Shown piece by piece: positions 42,197 through 54,420 of a DNA stretch of 64,000 nucleotides. The first letter of the stretch is position 1; each line of letters starts with the position of its first letter. The notes under the pieces are model-generated. The model made no database searches and was not told the DNA's origin. It was given only the letters and a program-made list of their open reading frames with translations. This DNA comes from Puccinellia tenuiflora (taxonomy: Eukaryota > Streptophyta > Magnoliopsida > Poales > Poaceae), in NCBI GenBank assembly GCA_012064385.1, contig QRDG01000955.1:124001-188000 (forward strand), in the 5' to 3' direction. The position numbers and the translations under genes were made by a program.

Positions 42197-43789
42197 GATG
42201 GTATCAGAGCACTGTGTTGCCTGTAGGTTCGAAACCTTAGGTTTGGATTAGAACTAGGAAAAGACCTAGAATTGAAAATACATTTTATTCAATTTTCTGA
42301 AAATAAAATATTTACAAGTTATCCTTCTTATACTCTCATCTACTATTCACTCTCTAAGACATCTTTCCCCCATTTCAAAAGACCCTTATTGGTGGATTCA
42401 ACTCAATTGATGTCAGACCAATGAAGATTCCCTTCAAGACAGGTCCACCATACTGAAGGTCGAAGAAGAACTTGAAGAGATTCAATGAAGAAATAGATGA
42501 GACCACCACTTTAGTCACCTTGCTAGAACAACGATAACGTGATAGTATATTGATCATACTTAGTGAGTATGGCAATGCTAGGTTGTTTGTTAGTGTTTGA
42601 ACCATGTTGCTTGATGCTTGCTAGTTGTTGTTTGTAGAATGAATTGCCTTGATCTGCTTGTTGGGTAGGAATACTTCTCTCAGATCTTTCTATCTCTACT
42701 TGTCCATGCTAAACCCAACCAGTGCCCCTTATTGAGATACAAGCCGTTCCACTGAAGGATGTCACACAACTTGGATTACCTCCTTATGTGTGTGAAGGAA
42801 CAATCACCTATCAACACAATGAAACCTCTTCCCAAGGTTCAACAGCAATGGACTTTCAAGAACATATCAGAGGAGACAAGAACCAGGATGGTCCTAGAGA
42901 ATTAAATGAAGTTTTACGACCTATGTTGGATGGAAAGTTTGTTACACCAAGGAGAGAAGATGCCTTGAAGAATCAACAATATGTGAGCTTATGTCGTGTA
43001 GGAGCTTACGCAACCCCCATAGGTTTGAAGGATCGAATGTTTAGTTCAGGATGTCATGCAGATTGGAAACTTTCTGTCAGACAAGTGATGATGCCCAAGA
43101 GATAGGCAACATGATTCACTAATCTACTTATTGAGGAAATGATATGGATACATGATGGACTGATCACCCATCCTGCTACTTATATTATTCACCTTGTTAT
43201 TTGGATTGGTAAATCTTGAGTGACAAACCTATAAGAAAGTCGACGTTGACAAGCCAAAAAATGGTAATAAATATTATACCCTTATAATAAGGCAAGTGCT
43301 GCCAAGGCGTATTATATACGGTAAGGATAAACCGCAGTGCTTGTGAAGAAGAAGGAATTCTGCGAATGGAAGTGTTGACCAACCATGAGAGTTTCATTGG
43401 AAATGACGTGGTATTGCTGTGAAGGGAGTCAATCAGAAGATGGAAGCCTGCAAAGACATTACAGTTTGAATGCTATGATGAGAATTTCTCCCATCTAGGT
43501 GTTCGGATAGATCCAAAGAGTAATCATTGAATACCCGAAGCTATTTTAAGAGACACACAAGTATTGGAGATGAAGCACAACTCATGAGTGGAAGATATAT
43601 CCGACTCCAGTGAGACATAAGGACAAGTAGATGGATCCTAGTCCAAAGACAGGAGTTCAAGACTGCCTACAAAAGTTTCTTTTAAGGGTGGTAGCCCACC
43701 TAGTTGCCTAAACCCGGAGATCCGAAACCCATCTTTCTTTCTAGCCTCTTCGAATCTCGGGGACGAGATTCCTTTTAAGGGTGGTAGTG
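42197..43789 (+). other. Core of LARD-like element 1: PBS, short ORF, PPT
   Basis: PBS TGGTATCAGAGC at 42199-42210 matches the initiator-Met primer exactly. A 127-codon frame (42722-43105) resembles nothing I recognise. At 43752-43772 lies text like the end of Tekay/Del chromovirus polyproteins (CTCGGGGACGAGATTCC), then the PPT region CTTTTAAGGGTGGTAGTG (43772-43789). No zinc knuckle, RT or integrase motif is visible in any frame. Confidence 0.75.
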
Positions 43790-46700
43790 TGTAACATCCC
43801 AAAACTTTGGAATGTTATAAAAATCACAAAAATTTAAAACTTTTGATTTTAGATAAAGAAAGTCTCCAAAACTCAAGAAAACACTTTATAAATTATTATA
43901 CTAAAATCTTCAAGGGTATTTTATTTTAAATATTCCCTTACCTTTGTTTTCAAGTTTTGGAAATAAAATAATTATTTTGATATTTGTAAAGCCCATGACT
44001 AAATGGGTATTTGTTTTAAATGGTCTTACCAAACTTTCTTTTAGAAAATGTTTTAGACTAAATTATTTTATTATGAAAAATGAGTAATCATTTTTAATGA
44101 TATTACTCATAGTACCTTTAAGGTTCTTTTTTGAAACAAAAGGAGTTCATAAATCTTATTCTTATAAAGCTATCAAACATGACTTTATAAATTATTTAAA
44201 TTCTACAAATATCTTAGAAAAAGGTTTCAAAGTATTTAAAATGATTTTCTCAAAACTTGTTTAAAATATAAAAATTGATTATATTATATTCTATCATGAA
44301 AAATAATACTATTTGTTTCCTTGGTTTTATTTAAGCCATTTTGGCAAAATAGTTCAATTGGGATAAAACCCATGATTTAAAATGAGTAAAATGTTTTCAA
44401 AGGTTTTATCAAACTATTGTTTTAATAAAAAGATTTGTACTAAATTATTTTATTAGAGAAATGATACTTTCTGGATTTTACTTGAGTTCAAAAAAAATTA
44501 TAAAACCCTATTTATTAAAATGACATAAACATGTCAATTATGCATTTATGCAATATTTGTTTTTATTTCAAAATAAAATATTTTGGAAAAAGTTGCCAAA
44601 TGTCCCAAATGATTATTTTGAATTTTTACAAATTTTTACAAATTTATTTCACTTGATTTGGAGCATTATTTCAAAGGTTATAAAAGAAAACAGAGAAAAG
44701 AAAAAGGAAAAAGTTTTGGACAAAAAAAAAGAGAAGAGGGCCAGCTGCCCAAGCCAGCCCAACACCGGCCCAGGACCAGCCCAGCACCCCGCACTGGCCT
44801 CCCTTCTCTCTTTCCTTCTTCTCTCGTTTCTCTCTCCCGACGCCGTGACCAACAAGAACTTCGATCGAATCCTAACAAACCCGAACGAATCCGTTGCTCC
44901 TTCTCGCGTCTATATAAGCCCCTCGACGTCCGCGTCGTTTGCCCCCAAAAACCCTAGAAAGAGCGCCGCCAGGCTGCCCATGATCGAGCTCGCGCCGCCG
45001 CCATTGCCGCCGGTGAGTTTTGGATCTCCGGCCGCCCTCCGACAACCCCAGCTCCTCTCTCCTCTCCCTTTCGCTTCGTCTATTCGTGGCGCACCTCCCT
45101 GACATGCTCGGCATTTTTTTTTCATCGCCAGATAGACGAGTTCGTCCACCCGAAGCAAACAGCCGTCGTCCTCAACTCCGGCGAGGAATCTACGGAGGAG
45201 GAGACCATCCCGGAGCACCACACCTCGCCATCTGGACCGCCTCGCCGTGCTGATCATCCAGGTACAAGCAGTGCGTCCTGGAGCACCGTAGATCGCCGGG
45301 AACACGTGATGCCGACGCGTCGCCGCCGTCCGCCGCCGCTCGCCGTAACCCTAACTCCGGCCGGCACCTCCTGTTTAGATCTCAACCGTTGGATCTAGAT
45401 CCAACGACCGTCTTTTATTTTCTTTACCGAATCGGTACCGACCAATCAGACTGCACCGTGTCAGCGCTGAGTCAGCGCACCGTCAGCATCCTAGTCAGCG
45501 CCACATCAGCCCAGCATTTCTGTAAATTCGTCCGAATTGATTTAATTTGGCAGTTTTGCAGAAAAACCCCTGAACCTTAGAACCTTCATATCTTTTTATT
45601 GGTTTGGCAAAATTCAAATATTTTTTATATATTTGAAATCCTTGGAATATGTAGAATCTTTCTGGCGTTTTAGTTTTCTGTTTTGTGTTAGTTAAATTAT
45701 TTAATTTTCAAATGTTTGATTTGAGTAATTTTAACATAACTTTATTTTTATAAGTCCAAAAATTGCAAGAAAAATATTTTTAGAAACCTTAAAATATATA
45801 CAATATAATTCCTCTGTTCCATAATATTTTTGAGCATTATTTTGATGATCTAAAAATCAGAGAACTCAATTTGAGTATTTTTATCATAACTTTAAATCTA
45901 TAAATTATTTTAAATTGGTTTCTTCTGGAAAATGACTTAAATTTATGTCCTCTGTCCAGTAGAACCAAAACCTATATTTCTTAGAACCCTTCCACCATAG
46001 GAATGTTGAAATTGGTTTAAAACCTATTTATAACTTGTTTTGCAAACCTTAACTAGTTTGTAATAAAATCTTTTGACCAAAATTCAATATGTAGATCATA
46101 TTGATATCTTTGGACCACCATTCTAACCATTTAAATTTGAAATATTCAAATTTGACTCTTGACCACTCCTTGACCTTTAATGAAAAACCCCAAACCCAAG
46201 TACATTGATTCCTTTTGCATATTGAATCATGTATTAAAACCTAGACCATTAACCTACTTCCCCTTGTGTTTTATCCATGTTTGCTCTTATGTTTGTATTA
46301 CTTGATTGTTGTATTGTTTGTTGATTGTTATCTGTTTGTACTGTATAGATTGAATGGAGAGATACGACATACGTTGAAAAGAGTGTGTGAGCAACGACAA
46401 GTTTCAAAAGGCAAGTGCATACACAAATTCATGAATGGCCTATTACTATTTTTATATTGCACTTTAGACTATTTTCCAGTAGCATGCATGATAGGCTGTT
46501 TTTATTAAATCTATATGCTATGCAAACCTGTTAGGCTAGCCACATGACCAGTTGATTAGTGACCTATTTAATTTAGTGGAATTGCTTGCTGCAAAAATGA
46601 AGTGTTTTATTGTAGTTGAGTTAAGGAAAAAATTCTACTAAATTAATGAATTACCTAGGTGGTATTGGTTTGTTGATGGAGGCGAAGTTGAGTGGCTACT

Positions 46701-47687
46701 CAGGCCCATTTTCATGGTGTGAACCTGAGTATGTGCACTTGTGGATGACCACCTAGGGTTTGAGATTAATGTCACACCGTGTTTGTTTGCCCGACCGTGC
46801 AACCACTAGTCATATGGGCTCTGTCTTGATGGAGTATGTTGTGTGGACCTGGGTCAGTGAGATCTGATGATGTAGAGGGGTAGGACGGCAGTGATCTCGC
46901 TAGAGTACCATGGGAAAACACTTCTGAAAAGTCTCGTCTTGATCTTCTCCTTTCCTTTTCACTAAATGAGGGTTAAGGATAGAATGGGTTGATCGAGTCT
47001 AGTGGGGAAAGTGCCACAAACTCTCGAGAGTATTAAAACTAAGATCTTAGCCGTGTCCCCGGTAACGGACAATCACGAGTGATCAAATAAGGTTGATGAC
47101 AGAAGATCTCTTCATTCCAATTTCATGAATTAAAACTTGATGGGTGAACATGGGGGATTTGAGGCACTGGTGCGCCCAGGGATGTCTCTTAAAGTTTTTG
47201 GAAAGAAAGAAATGATTTTTGAAAGTATAGGATAAAATTTGCTTTGCGCAAGAGCCTTGAGATCCACCAGCCAGATATGCATGTAGATGATAGAAGTTTG
47301 CCTTTATGAGTCCACAAGTATCATTTGCCAGATCCATTCAAATGGTTCTGACCAATTTTTGGCTGCAACGCTTTTATCGTTGCAGGTTCGTTTGACGATG
47401 AGTAAGGAACGCTATATGTTTCGAGTCTGCAACCAACATGTCTGCCTGTGGCGCATGAAGATGATGAGGGCTCCATGCTATTATATGAATTCCGCTGCTG
47501 AACTTTGTATTATGCTAGCCTTGTGCTAAGCAATTTGTAATATTTTACTTTTCTGGATCTTCGATGTAATAGATATTTGACGCATTTGCATGATATTACA
47601 TCTTGAACTGTGGTGCTAGCTATTCGATCCAGGGACTAGCACAGAACACAGGGATCTTGGCCATTTTTAAAAGGCAAGGTCGCTACA
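43790..47687 (+). repeat. 3' LTR of LARD-like element 1
   Basis: 3898 bp, the near-identical partner of 38306-42196, including TATA at 44911, the same short frames and the same acceptor-like exon end near 47386-47406. Confidence 0.9.
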
Positions 47688-49710
47688 ATGTTTCAAAGAT
47701 TCATGGTCAGAATGTATAACAAATTCTTTGGGCCTAAATAATGTTTCCAAGTTTCTAAAGTCCGAACAAGAGCATATAATTCCTTATCATAAGTAGAATA
47801 GTTCAGACTAGGCCCACTCAATTTTTCACTAAAGTATGCAACATGTTTTCCCTCTTGTAACAACACACCTCCTAACCCAATTCCACTAGCATCACATTCA
47901 AGCTCAAAAGTCTTATCAAAATTAGGAAGTTGGAGTAGGGGAGCATGGGTTAACTTATCTTTCAACATCATGAACGCATCCTGTCGTGCATCGCCCCAAA
48001 CAAAGGGCACGTCCTTCTTTGTAAGCTCGTTTAGTGGTGCTGCAATAGACCCAAAATCTTTGACAAAACGCTGTTAGAACCCAGCAAGGCCAAGGAAACT
48101 CCTCACTTGGATGACCGTTAGCGGAGTCGGCCAACTCGAAATCGCCTCAATCTTGGCGGGATCCACTTCAATGCCCTGCGCTGTAACAACATATCCAAGA
48201 AACGAAACTCGATCGGTGCAAAAGGTGCACTTTTCAAGATTACCAAATAAACGCGCAGCACGCAAAGCATAAAAAACAACACGCAAATGATTCAAATGGT
48301 CCTCCAAAGATCTGCTGTATATGATTATATCATCAAAATAAACCACCACAAAACGTCCAATGAAAGCACGTAAAACATCGTTCATTAATCTCATGAAAGT
48401 ACTAGGGGCGTTAGTTTAACCAAAAGGCATAACTAACCACTCATACAAACCAAACTTAATTTTAAAAGCTGTTTTCCATTCATCTCCTAACATCATTCGA
48501 ATCTGGTTGTAACCACTACGCAAATCAACTTTAGAAAACATGGTAGAACCACTCAACTCATCAAGCATATCATCCAAACGTGGTATAGGGTGTCTATAAT
48601 GAATTGTGATATTATTAATAGACCTACAATCAGTACACATGCGGGAAGAACCATCTTTCTTAGGTACCAAAATAATTGGGACACCACATGGACTAAGAGA
48701 CTCACGAATATGACCTTTATCGAGTAGTTCTTGAACTTGTCGCTGGATCTCTTTAGTCTCCTCAGGATTGGTATGGTAAGGAGCACGGTTCGGTAATGAT
48801 GCACCGGGAATTAAATCAATCTGGTGCTCTATGCCTCGAATAGGTGGTAATCCCGGTGGTACAGCACTTGGAAAAACGTCCGCAAACTCCTGCAAAACGT
48901 AGCAACAGCAGGGGGAAAAGAGGGAGGCATTTCCTCAAAAGAAAACAATACCTCTTTGCAAACAATGGCATAGCAAACAGATTCATTAACATCCAAATCA
49001 GTAATATCAGACTTGCTAGCAAGCAAACATGGATTGGTCAATTTAATTTCAGTGGCAACATTGTTGGGTGATACATTATTAGTCTTATGTTGCTGCACAA
49101 ATTCCTTAGCCACAATATGATTTTCACTCTTTTGCTGCTCCTGTCTTTTCGCTTTACTAGCTCTAGCAATATCATCTTCAAAATTTGTTCAGGAGACATG
49201 GGTAGCAACGCAATTTTCTTATCATTATGAACAAGAGTGTATTGATTAGTGCTACCATGATGTACAGATTTTTTATCAAATTGCCATGGCCGACCCAATA
49301 AAAGAGAACATGCTTGCATAGGGACAACATCACAATCAACAAAATCAGCATATGCAGCAATACTAAAGTGCACACGAACAGTACGAGTGATCTTAACCTT
49401 GCCGCTGTTGTTGAACCATCGGATGTAGTAAGGACGAGGATGTGGTCTTGTTGTGAGCGCGAGCTTCTCCACCATCTCTACACTTGCCAAATTGTTGCAG
49501 CTTCCTCCATCAATAATGATGCGTATAGACCGTTCTTTCACAACTCCCTTAGTGTGGAAGAGATTATGGCGCTGGTCTTGTTCAGCCTTAATTACCTGCT
49601 CAAAACTCATTGAACAATTAACGAAGCATACCTATCCGCATCATCAGCAGCCATGCATTGTACATCTTGTTCACAGTCATTAGCGCCTTGTTCCTCATGT
49701 GCAATAAGAG
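47688..49710 (-). pseudogene. Protease, RT and RNase H of the older chromovirus
   Basis: From right to left: the end of gag (MAADDADRYASLIVQ), then protease IIIDGGSCNNLASVEM (about 49520), in frame to about 49040 with a shift near 49110. RT follows with HRIDLIPGA-type text near 48810, a YNQIRM block and YFDDIIIYSRSL near 48330. RNase H has ELECDASGIGLGG near 47910. TAA interrupts at 48413 and a stop lies near 48072. The RNase H is cut at 47688 by the LARD-like insertion and continues at 38305. Confidence 0.8.
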
Positions 49711-50995
49711 TGTAACACCCCGAAAATTCCTCCCTAATTTTAGCGGTGTTTACTGACACCTGAAAAACTTTTTCTATTTTTCCTAAATGTTTCTTCAAAT
49801 CTTTTGAGGATGATTTGACTTTGGAATTGCTCTCTCAAAATTTTCCCGGTGATCCCCGGACCACTCCAACACCCGTGATAATTTTTATGCTTAGGTTTTC
49901 TCGCGAAAACACTAGCCCTAATTATCGAACCTTTAAAACCCTTCTCTCCACCTACCAAAGGGAAGCCTATTTCCATAGCCGGAGAAATTCAACTCAAAGT
50001 ACCAGAGGACTCCCATGTCTATATAAAGACAATCCATGCAAAAGCATTGCATGCTTCAATGCAATATTTCCGAGTAGGGCACTATTTTCCAAAATGTCAT
50101 TTTTGATCCGGAAATGTTTGAGTCAAGCTATGCGTCTCCATAAATTCTGGTAAATTCAGGGGATGAATATTTCTACATTCCCTACACTTCATCTTTTGGA
50201 GCCAAACCCATTTGGGCAACTTTTGACCTACTTCCTTTGTAAGGCTATTGTCATGTTTTTTTTGAAATCTCCAAGCAAACCTATACCTAGACAAATCCTT
50301 TGGCCATGAGACTTGGTCACATTGACCACATGGTCCATGGACACACATATCCAGAATACCACCCCAAGGCGAAGTGTAGAAATTCACATTTCCATGACCA
50401 TGCCATTGTGTCCATTCTGGGACACCATCTGGAAACCCAATTACCTTGTACCCATTTGAGCTCATACTCCATGGACAGCCTCCTATTACTAGAACAACCC
50501 ATGACTGGATTTTGGGAATTTTTCTGAGTGGTGCAAGACCCCTGTCTTTTCGTCGAGCACCTTCTGTGCATTAAGTTTTCAGAGAAATTTGTATTGCGAA
50601 GTGTAGAGTTTTTGAGTGTGGCCAGTTTGGTAGTCTTGGTCTTCTCCGTGTGAACCCAGTGGTGCAAACCTTTTTCCGTTTGGAGCTCTGAGTCGACGGG
50701 AACGAGGCGATGCCGCTCGTGGCGCACTCTGGACGCCCGAGCGCGCATGTCGGCGTCCTATGCGTTCCTGTGCACCAGCCCCCCCTGTTCCCTCACGTTC
50801 CAACCGAACCCGAGCCGTGGCCGCACCACTCCTGCTCCCCTGGCTCGAGCCAGCGTCGACCCTTTGGTGCACCGGTGGCCGTCGGTGCCATTAAATCCTC
50901 CCCCTCTCCCCTGCCTATAAGAGGGCACCCCCGAGCTCTCCTCGCGCGACGCCCCTCCTCTCTGACCCTCCTCTTCCCTTCTGGACCTCTCTGTG
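49711..50995 (+). mobile_element. 5' part of another long LTR (TGTAACACCCCG start)
   Basis: TGTAACACCCCGAAAATTCC starts abruptly inside the chromovirus gag frame, the usual start of long Tekay-related or LARD LTRs. About 1.2 kb of U3-like DNA leads to CTGCCTATAAGAGGGCACCCC (near 50915), a TATA-type promoter, and a CT-rich leader. It breaks off near 51000, where unrelated sequence begins. AAGAG (49706-49710) would be the left target duplication. The right one is not in view. Confidence 0.55.
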
Positions 50996-50999
50996 GATT

Positions 51000-51358
51000 T
51001 AGTCGAGGAATCAGTTCGAAAGTTACTGCATGATGCTCTCCTTCACAAAAATATGAAACAGTTCGATATACCATCTGTCAAAAGACTTGTTTGCACCAAG
51101 CATGGGGATATTGGGCATGTCATTCACGAGCATTTCTCCCACGCCTTGAAGAAGGGCCCGCGCCGTGATTTCAATTGGAGCGATTTGCATTTTCCGCTGT
51201 GTGATCTTGCTAGCCTCGCCCATGATTTTAGTGACCACGACATCCATGATGCTAACAAGGCTTTGCCAAGTCAAATACAACGGTTTCCATTGTCCGCCCC
51301 TCGTGTGGCGGCTACGTTCTAGGTCTGGCGATCGCGAGGCGACTGCGTCCTTAGCCAC
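51000..51358 (-). other. Unidentified open coding-like fragment
   Basis: A 111-codon minus-strand frame (51358-51023) with ordinary amino-acid composition, including WKPLYLTWQSLVSIMDVVV and IPMLGANKSFDRWYIELFHIF. It is unlike the low-complexity frames around it. I do not recognise the family. It lies between a broken LTR and a LINE 5' end, so it is probably a fragment of a further mobile element. Confidence 0.35.
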
Positions 51359-52540
51359 CGCCGCCGTCGTCTGGACCTCATCTTCCTTCGTCGGAGCCCG
51401 TGTTCCTGTCCCGTCCTAGTGGTTTTCCTGTTCCGCGGTTTCTAGCATCCTCGTCGTCCCCGTCTTCCCCTGAGCCTTTCGTTTTTGACCTAGGGTTTCG
51501 CAGGGAGTTTTTCTTCCGATTTCAACTCAAACCAAAACACCGAATCACCAATCCAATTCCCTTCCTTCAAAGGCTTTCGTGTTTGCTAGGGGCGCGATCG
51601 TAATACAGAAAACCTAGTCTCGGTGATCAAGCGGGCTGTGCTATGGAGAAGGTAGAAGGTCTATTGCGTTCGTTGAAGCTGTCGGAGGCAGAACGGAAGG
51701 GTGTGAAGATGTCGGGATCAGGGCAAAAGATGGGAGATCCGCAGGCAATGGCAAAGCTCCTCTCCGACAAGCTGGCGATCCCGGAGGCAATTGAGAAGTC
51801 TGTTGGTCGGGTGTGGTGCCCAATCCATGGTATTGAGTGCAAGGAGGTTGGAGAAAATATTTTTCTGATTACTTTCAAGAAGGCGTCAGGCAAGAGAAGG
51901 GCTCTCGAGGAAGGGCCGTGGATGTTTGATAAGGAGCTGTTGGTTCTTGAGGACTTTGACGCTGACAAGTGTGTGATGGACTATAGTTTCTCCCATTTCC
52001 CAATTTGGTTGTGTGTTGCAGGGCTACCGCTTGGGAGGATGACTAGGAGTACGGGGGTGGACATTGCAGAGGAGATAGGGGAGCTGGTTGAAGTGAAAGT
52101 GGGAAGTGACGGGATGGCCATTGATGATTTCCTGAAGATCAAAGTGCGTATAGATATCAAGAAGCCAATCATGCGTGGGATGATGATGGAGTTTGGTGAA
52201 GCAGGTAGACGCATCTGGTGCTCCTTCACTTACGAGTTTTTGCCGGATTTCTGTTACCGGTGTGGGGTGATAGACCACGATAACAAGGAGTGCACCGTAA
52301 ACCTGGCAAAAGGAGAGGAACCATAGTTCGGGCCATGGCTGAAACATGTATCGGCAGCTAGGAGGAACAGAGGGGAGGATGCGAGATGAGGTACACTGTC
52401 TCTCCCTAGAACGAGGCGTTTTGACGGCTGGGGTAGCAAGGGCAGTAAATCTGGGAGTGATAGTAAATCGTGGAGGAAGAGTGAAGATGAATCTAGTAAA
52501 GGGCCGAATGGTAATGAAAAGGTAGATACTGCTGGGAATA
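51359..52540 (+). mobile_element. L1-type LINE 5' end, 3' part missing
   Basis: GC-rich leader (51359-51642), ORF1 (51643-52326), then about 200 bp up to an abrupt change at about 52540. Plant LINEs usually lose their 5' ends. Here the 5' end is kept and ORF2 is gone, which implies a deletion or recombination rather than incomplete reverse transcription. Confidence 0.6.
51643..52326 (+). CDS. LINE ORF1 protein (DUF4283 with CCHC knuckle)
   Basis: 227 residues from MEKVEGLLRSLKLSEAERKG to KGEEP. The DUF4283-like region (about residues 40-170) has FLITFKKASGKRRALEEGPW and FSHFPIWLCVAGLPLG. A zinc knuckle CYRCGVIDHDNKEC follows near residue 205. In plant L1 elements this protein binds the LINE RNA. 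Downstream, out-of-frame text continues Gly/Ser-rich, so the real ORF1 was probably longer and this copy has an early TAG at 52324. Confidence 0.75.
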   Translation: MEKVEGLLRSLKLSEAERKGVKMSGSGQKMGDPQAMAKLLSDKLAIPEAIEKSVGRVWCPIHGIECKEVGENIFLITFKKASGKRRALEEGPWMFDKELLVLEDFDADKCVMDYSFSHFPIWLCVAGLPLGRMTRSTGVDIAEEIGELVEVKVGSDGMAIDDFLKIKVRIDIKKPIMRGMMMEFGEAGRRIWCSFTYEFLPDFCYRCGVIDHDNKECTVNLAKGEEP

Positions 52541-53850
52541 TGCGGTGACCCCGCACACCACTGCATATTGTAGTGTACAAGTCGTTGACATAACATCCAC
52601 GGAAGGACTCATCCGTAAATATTACATCCCTCAGAGTAGTACAACAGAAACATTGCGGGTCCACTTTATTACACACTGCTAAAGATTACAAGCCAGAAGT
52701 GTACAAAAGCTTCAACGTCTTCCTCCGACATGGGAGGAATTTCAACTACAGTACGGTTGACTGAGGTCAACTCATTAACGATAGAAAGAAGTAAACTAAG
52801 AACCATCGGGCTCAACAACCTAAGTAGTACTAGTCTAGAATTGCTCGGCCCTGCCCCTAAGATAGGAGACTAAGTCTCGGGCTCATCATCATCGCCTCCA
52901 TAAGCAATCAGGTAGTCGACGCCTTCCACCCCTCCGGATAGATCAGGTTCCTCGTAGTACACTTCGTCCTCATGGTAAGCTCCATAACTCTCCTTGATTT
53001 CCTCCTCAAAGTCTAAGCATGGGGTCAAAAAGGAAAGGGTGAGCAACAGCGTTACTCAGCAAGTTCTGAATATATATAGATAAGGTGTATCATGCACTAG
53101 CTACTGCCAAAACCTCGGGTCTTTGGCATAGATGCAAGTTTTTGTAAACATTTCTTCAAAAGATTGATTTTATTTTGAAAACTATGTCCACAGCCTCCAC
53201 CGGTCTTGTGAATCCAAATGGGACTCCATTCCGGCCTCGATCTCGTAGTTCCATTCCGAGAACACGGTTGTGAAATCACAAATTTGTTGTTTGACTCTGC
53301 AGAGTTGCATCACTTTACCCAACAGTTGCCTGGCCCTATATCTGCTCTCTTTACACTCCATGAGTGTTATAGCCAAGGCTCAGGACATCCAGTCATGTGG
53401 AGCTTCTCCCAAATCAACACACATCCGCCCATTTGTGATGCGGTAGGGGAATCATGTTCCACGCATACCCAACACCCCTCCCAAGCTTCCCCACCAATTA
53501 CCCCGTCGGGCAGGAAGAGCACGCGCTTCCACGCTGTTGGCCGCCGCAACGACCCAACCCGGTGTAGGCCTGCCGAGGATATGAGGATGAGAAAAGAAGC
53601 CTGTGACTGACCCCGCCCATACAAAGTCCGTTGGTTGATGCTTTTACTACGGCGAAAGGATCACTGGAACAGGGGTTATTAGTTCCTAAGGATATATACC
53701 TTCCCATACGATGGAACACCATACCTATTCATCTTACCATTGTTCCACCGCCAACCAATAGTATATACCACATCATTCGAAAAATACTTTTTCTTTTTGA
53801 TGCAAATGAAAGGAACGTATAGGTAACTTTGCAAGTACTTTGATAAAAAT
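52541..53850 (-). mobile_element. Fragment of a long LTR in minus orientation
   Basis: On the minus strand the text has the layout of the R-U5 half of Tekay/LARD-type LTRs. A stretch with TTGCTGAGTAACGCTGTTGC (about 53062) leads to an acceptor-like CATGCTTAG. An open acidic exon (53012-52870) follows, then a T-rich region with polyadenylation-like signals. No TGTAAC start is seen on its right, so it is truncated. Confidence 0.45.
52870..53012 (-). other. Acidic micro-exon in the minus-strand LTR fragment
   Basis: After CATGCTTAG (acceptor-like, minus strand) comes an open stretch of 47 codons ending in TAG at 52870. It is rich in Glu and Asp: FEEEIKESYGAYHEDEVYY, then a GVEGVDYLIAYGGDDDEPE segment. 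Codon-like composition in an otherwise non-coding LTR is unusual. No function is known to me. Confidence 0.4.
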
Positions 53851-54420
53851 ACATCAAACGGTATGCAAGAATGAACTTGCCTTGAGACTGACAAGTAGTG
53901 CAGTCTAAAGCTTCCGGCGATTCGTGAACCTCGTGTTCTGAAAATCAACATCATTGTCTTTATAAGACAATGTTTGAAAATCCAATTTATGCTATTATGC
54001 ATAGATGAAATGATTTTTGGAGGTTTTGGAGAATTTCCCCCCTTCATATTTTAAGATGATTTTTTTTTGTGTGTTTTACCTAGGATGAGTTACGGGACAG
54101 TCATTTACAAAATGGTAATTTATTTTATTTTTAGGAAGATAATTCAATTCATTTCCACTGAAGGATCCTTGAATATTAAAAACAATTCAAATCATGTCCA
54201 CTTAAGGATCTTTGAATATTTTGGAAAAGAATTCAAATCATTTCCACTTAAGGATCTTTGAATTTTTCACTCAAGCAATATTTTTCAATAAATCAAATAA
54301 AATTCATTTTTGAATTCCTTGCAAAATTTTGAGTTAAAAACATATTTTTATATGATTTTTAGGACTCTTATTTTGGCTTTAAAATTTGTGTTAAAATTTA
54401 GATTTGATTTGAATTCAGCA
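53851..54420. other. AT-rich LTR-like DNA with a short tandem repeat
   Basis: No gene. Three copies of a unit of about 37 bp (AATTCAAATCATTTCCACTT followed by AAGGATCTTTGAA) start at 54141, 54184 and 54230. Confidence 0.55.

Larger units (their letters stand above)
38306..47687 (+). mobile_element. LARD-like LTR element with 3.9-kb LTRs
   Basis: 9382 bp flanked by ATGTT (38301-38305 and 47688-47692). The LTRs (38306-42196 and 43790-47687) start TGTAACATCCC and end AGGTCGCTACA. They are almost identical by eye, with scattered substitutions and a short duplicated ATTTTTACAA near 44625, so the insertion is recent. The core is only about 1.6 kb with PBS and PPT and no gag or pol, as in large retrotransposon derivatives (LARDs). 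It must move using another element's proteins. Confidence 0.9.
35990..49710 (-). mobile_element. Older CRM-related chromovirus (minus), cut by two insertions
   Basis: Minus-strand order from right to left: protease, RT, RNase H, integrase, C-terminus and 3' LTR. It is split at 38305/47688 by the LARD-like element, with an ATGTT duplication. At 49711 it is cut by another LTR beginning TGTAACACCCCG. Gag and the 5' LTR would lie beyond that insertion and are not in the window. Many stops and frameshifts show it is much older than the CRM-like element at 26.9 kb, which it resembles in protein text. Confidence 0.75.
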
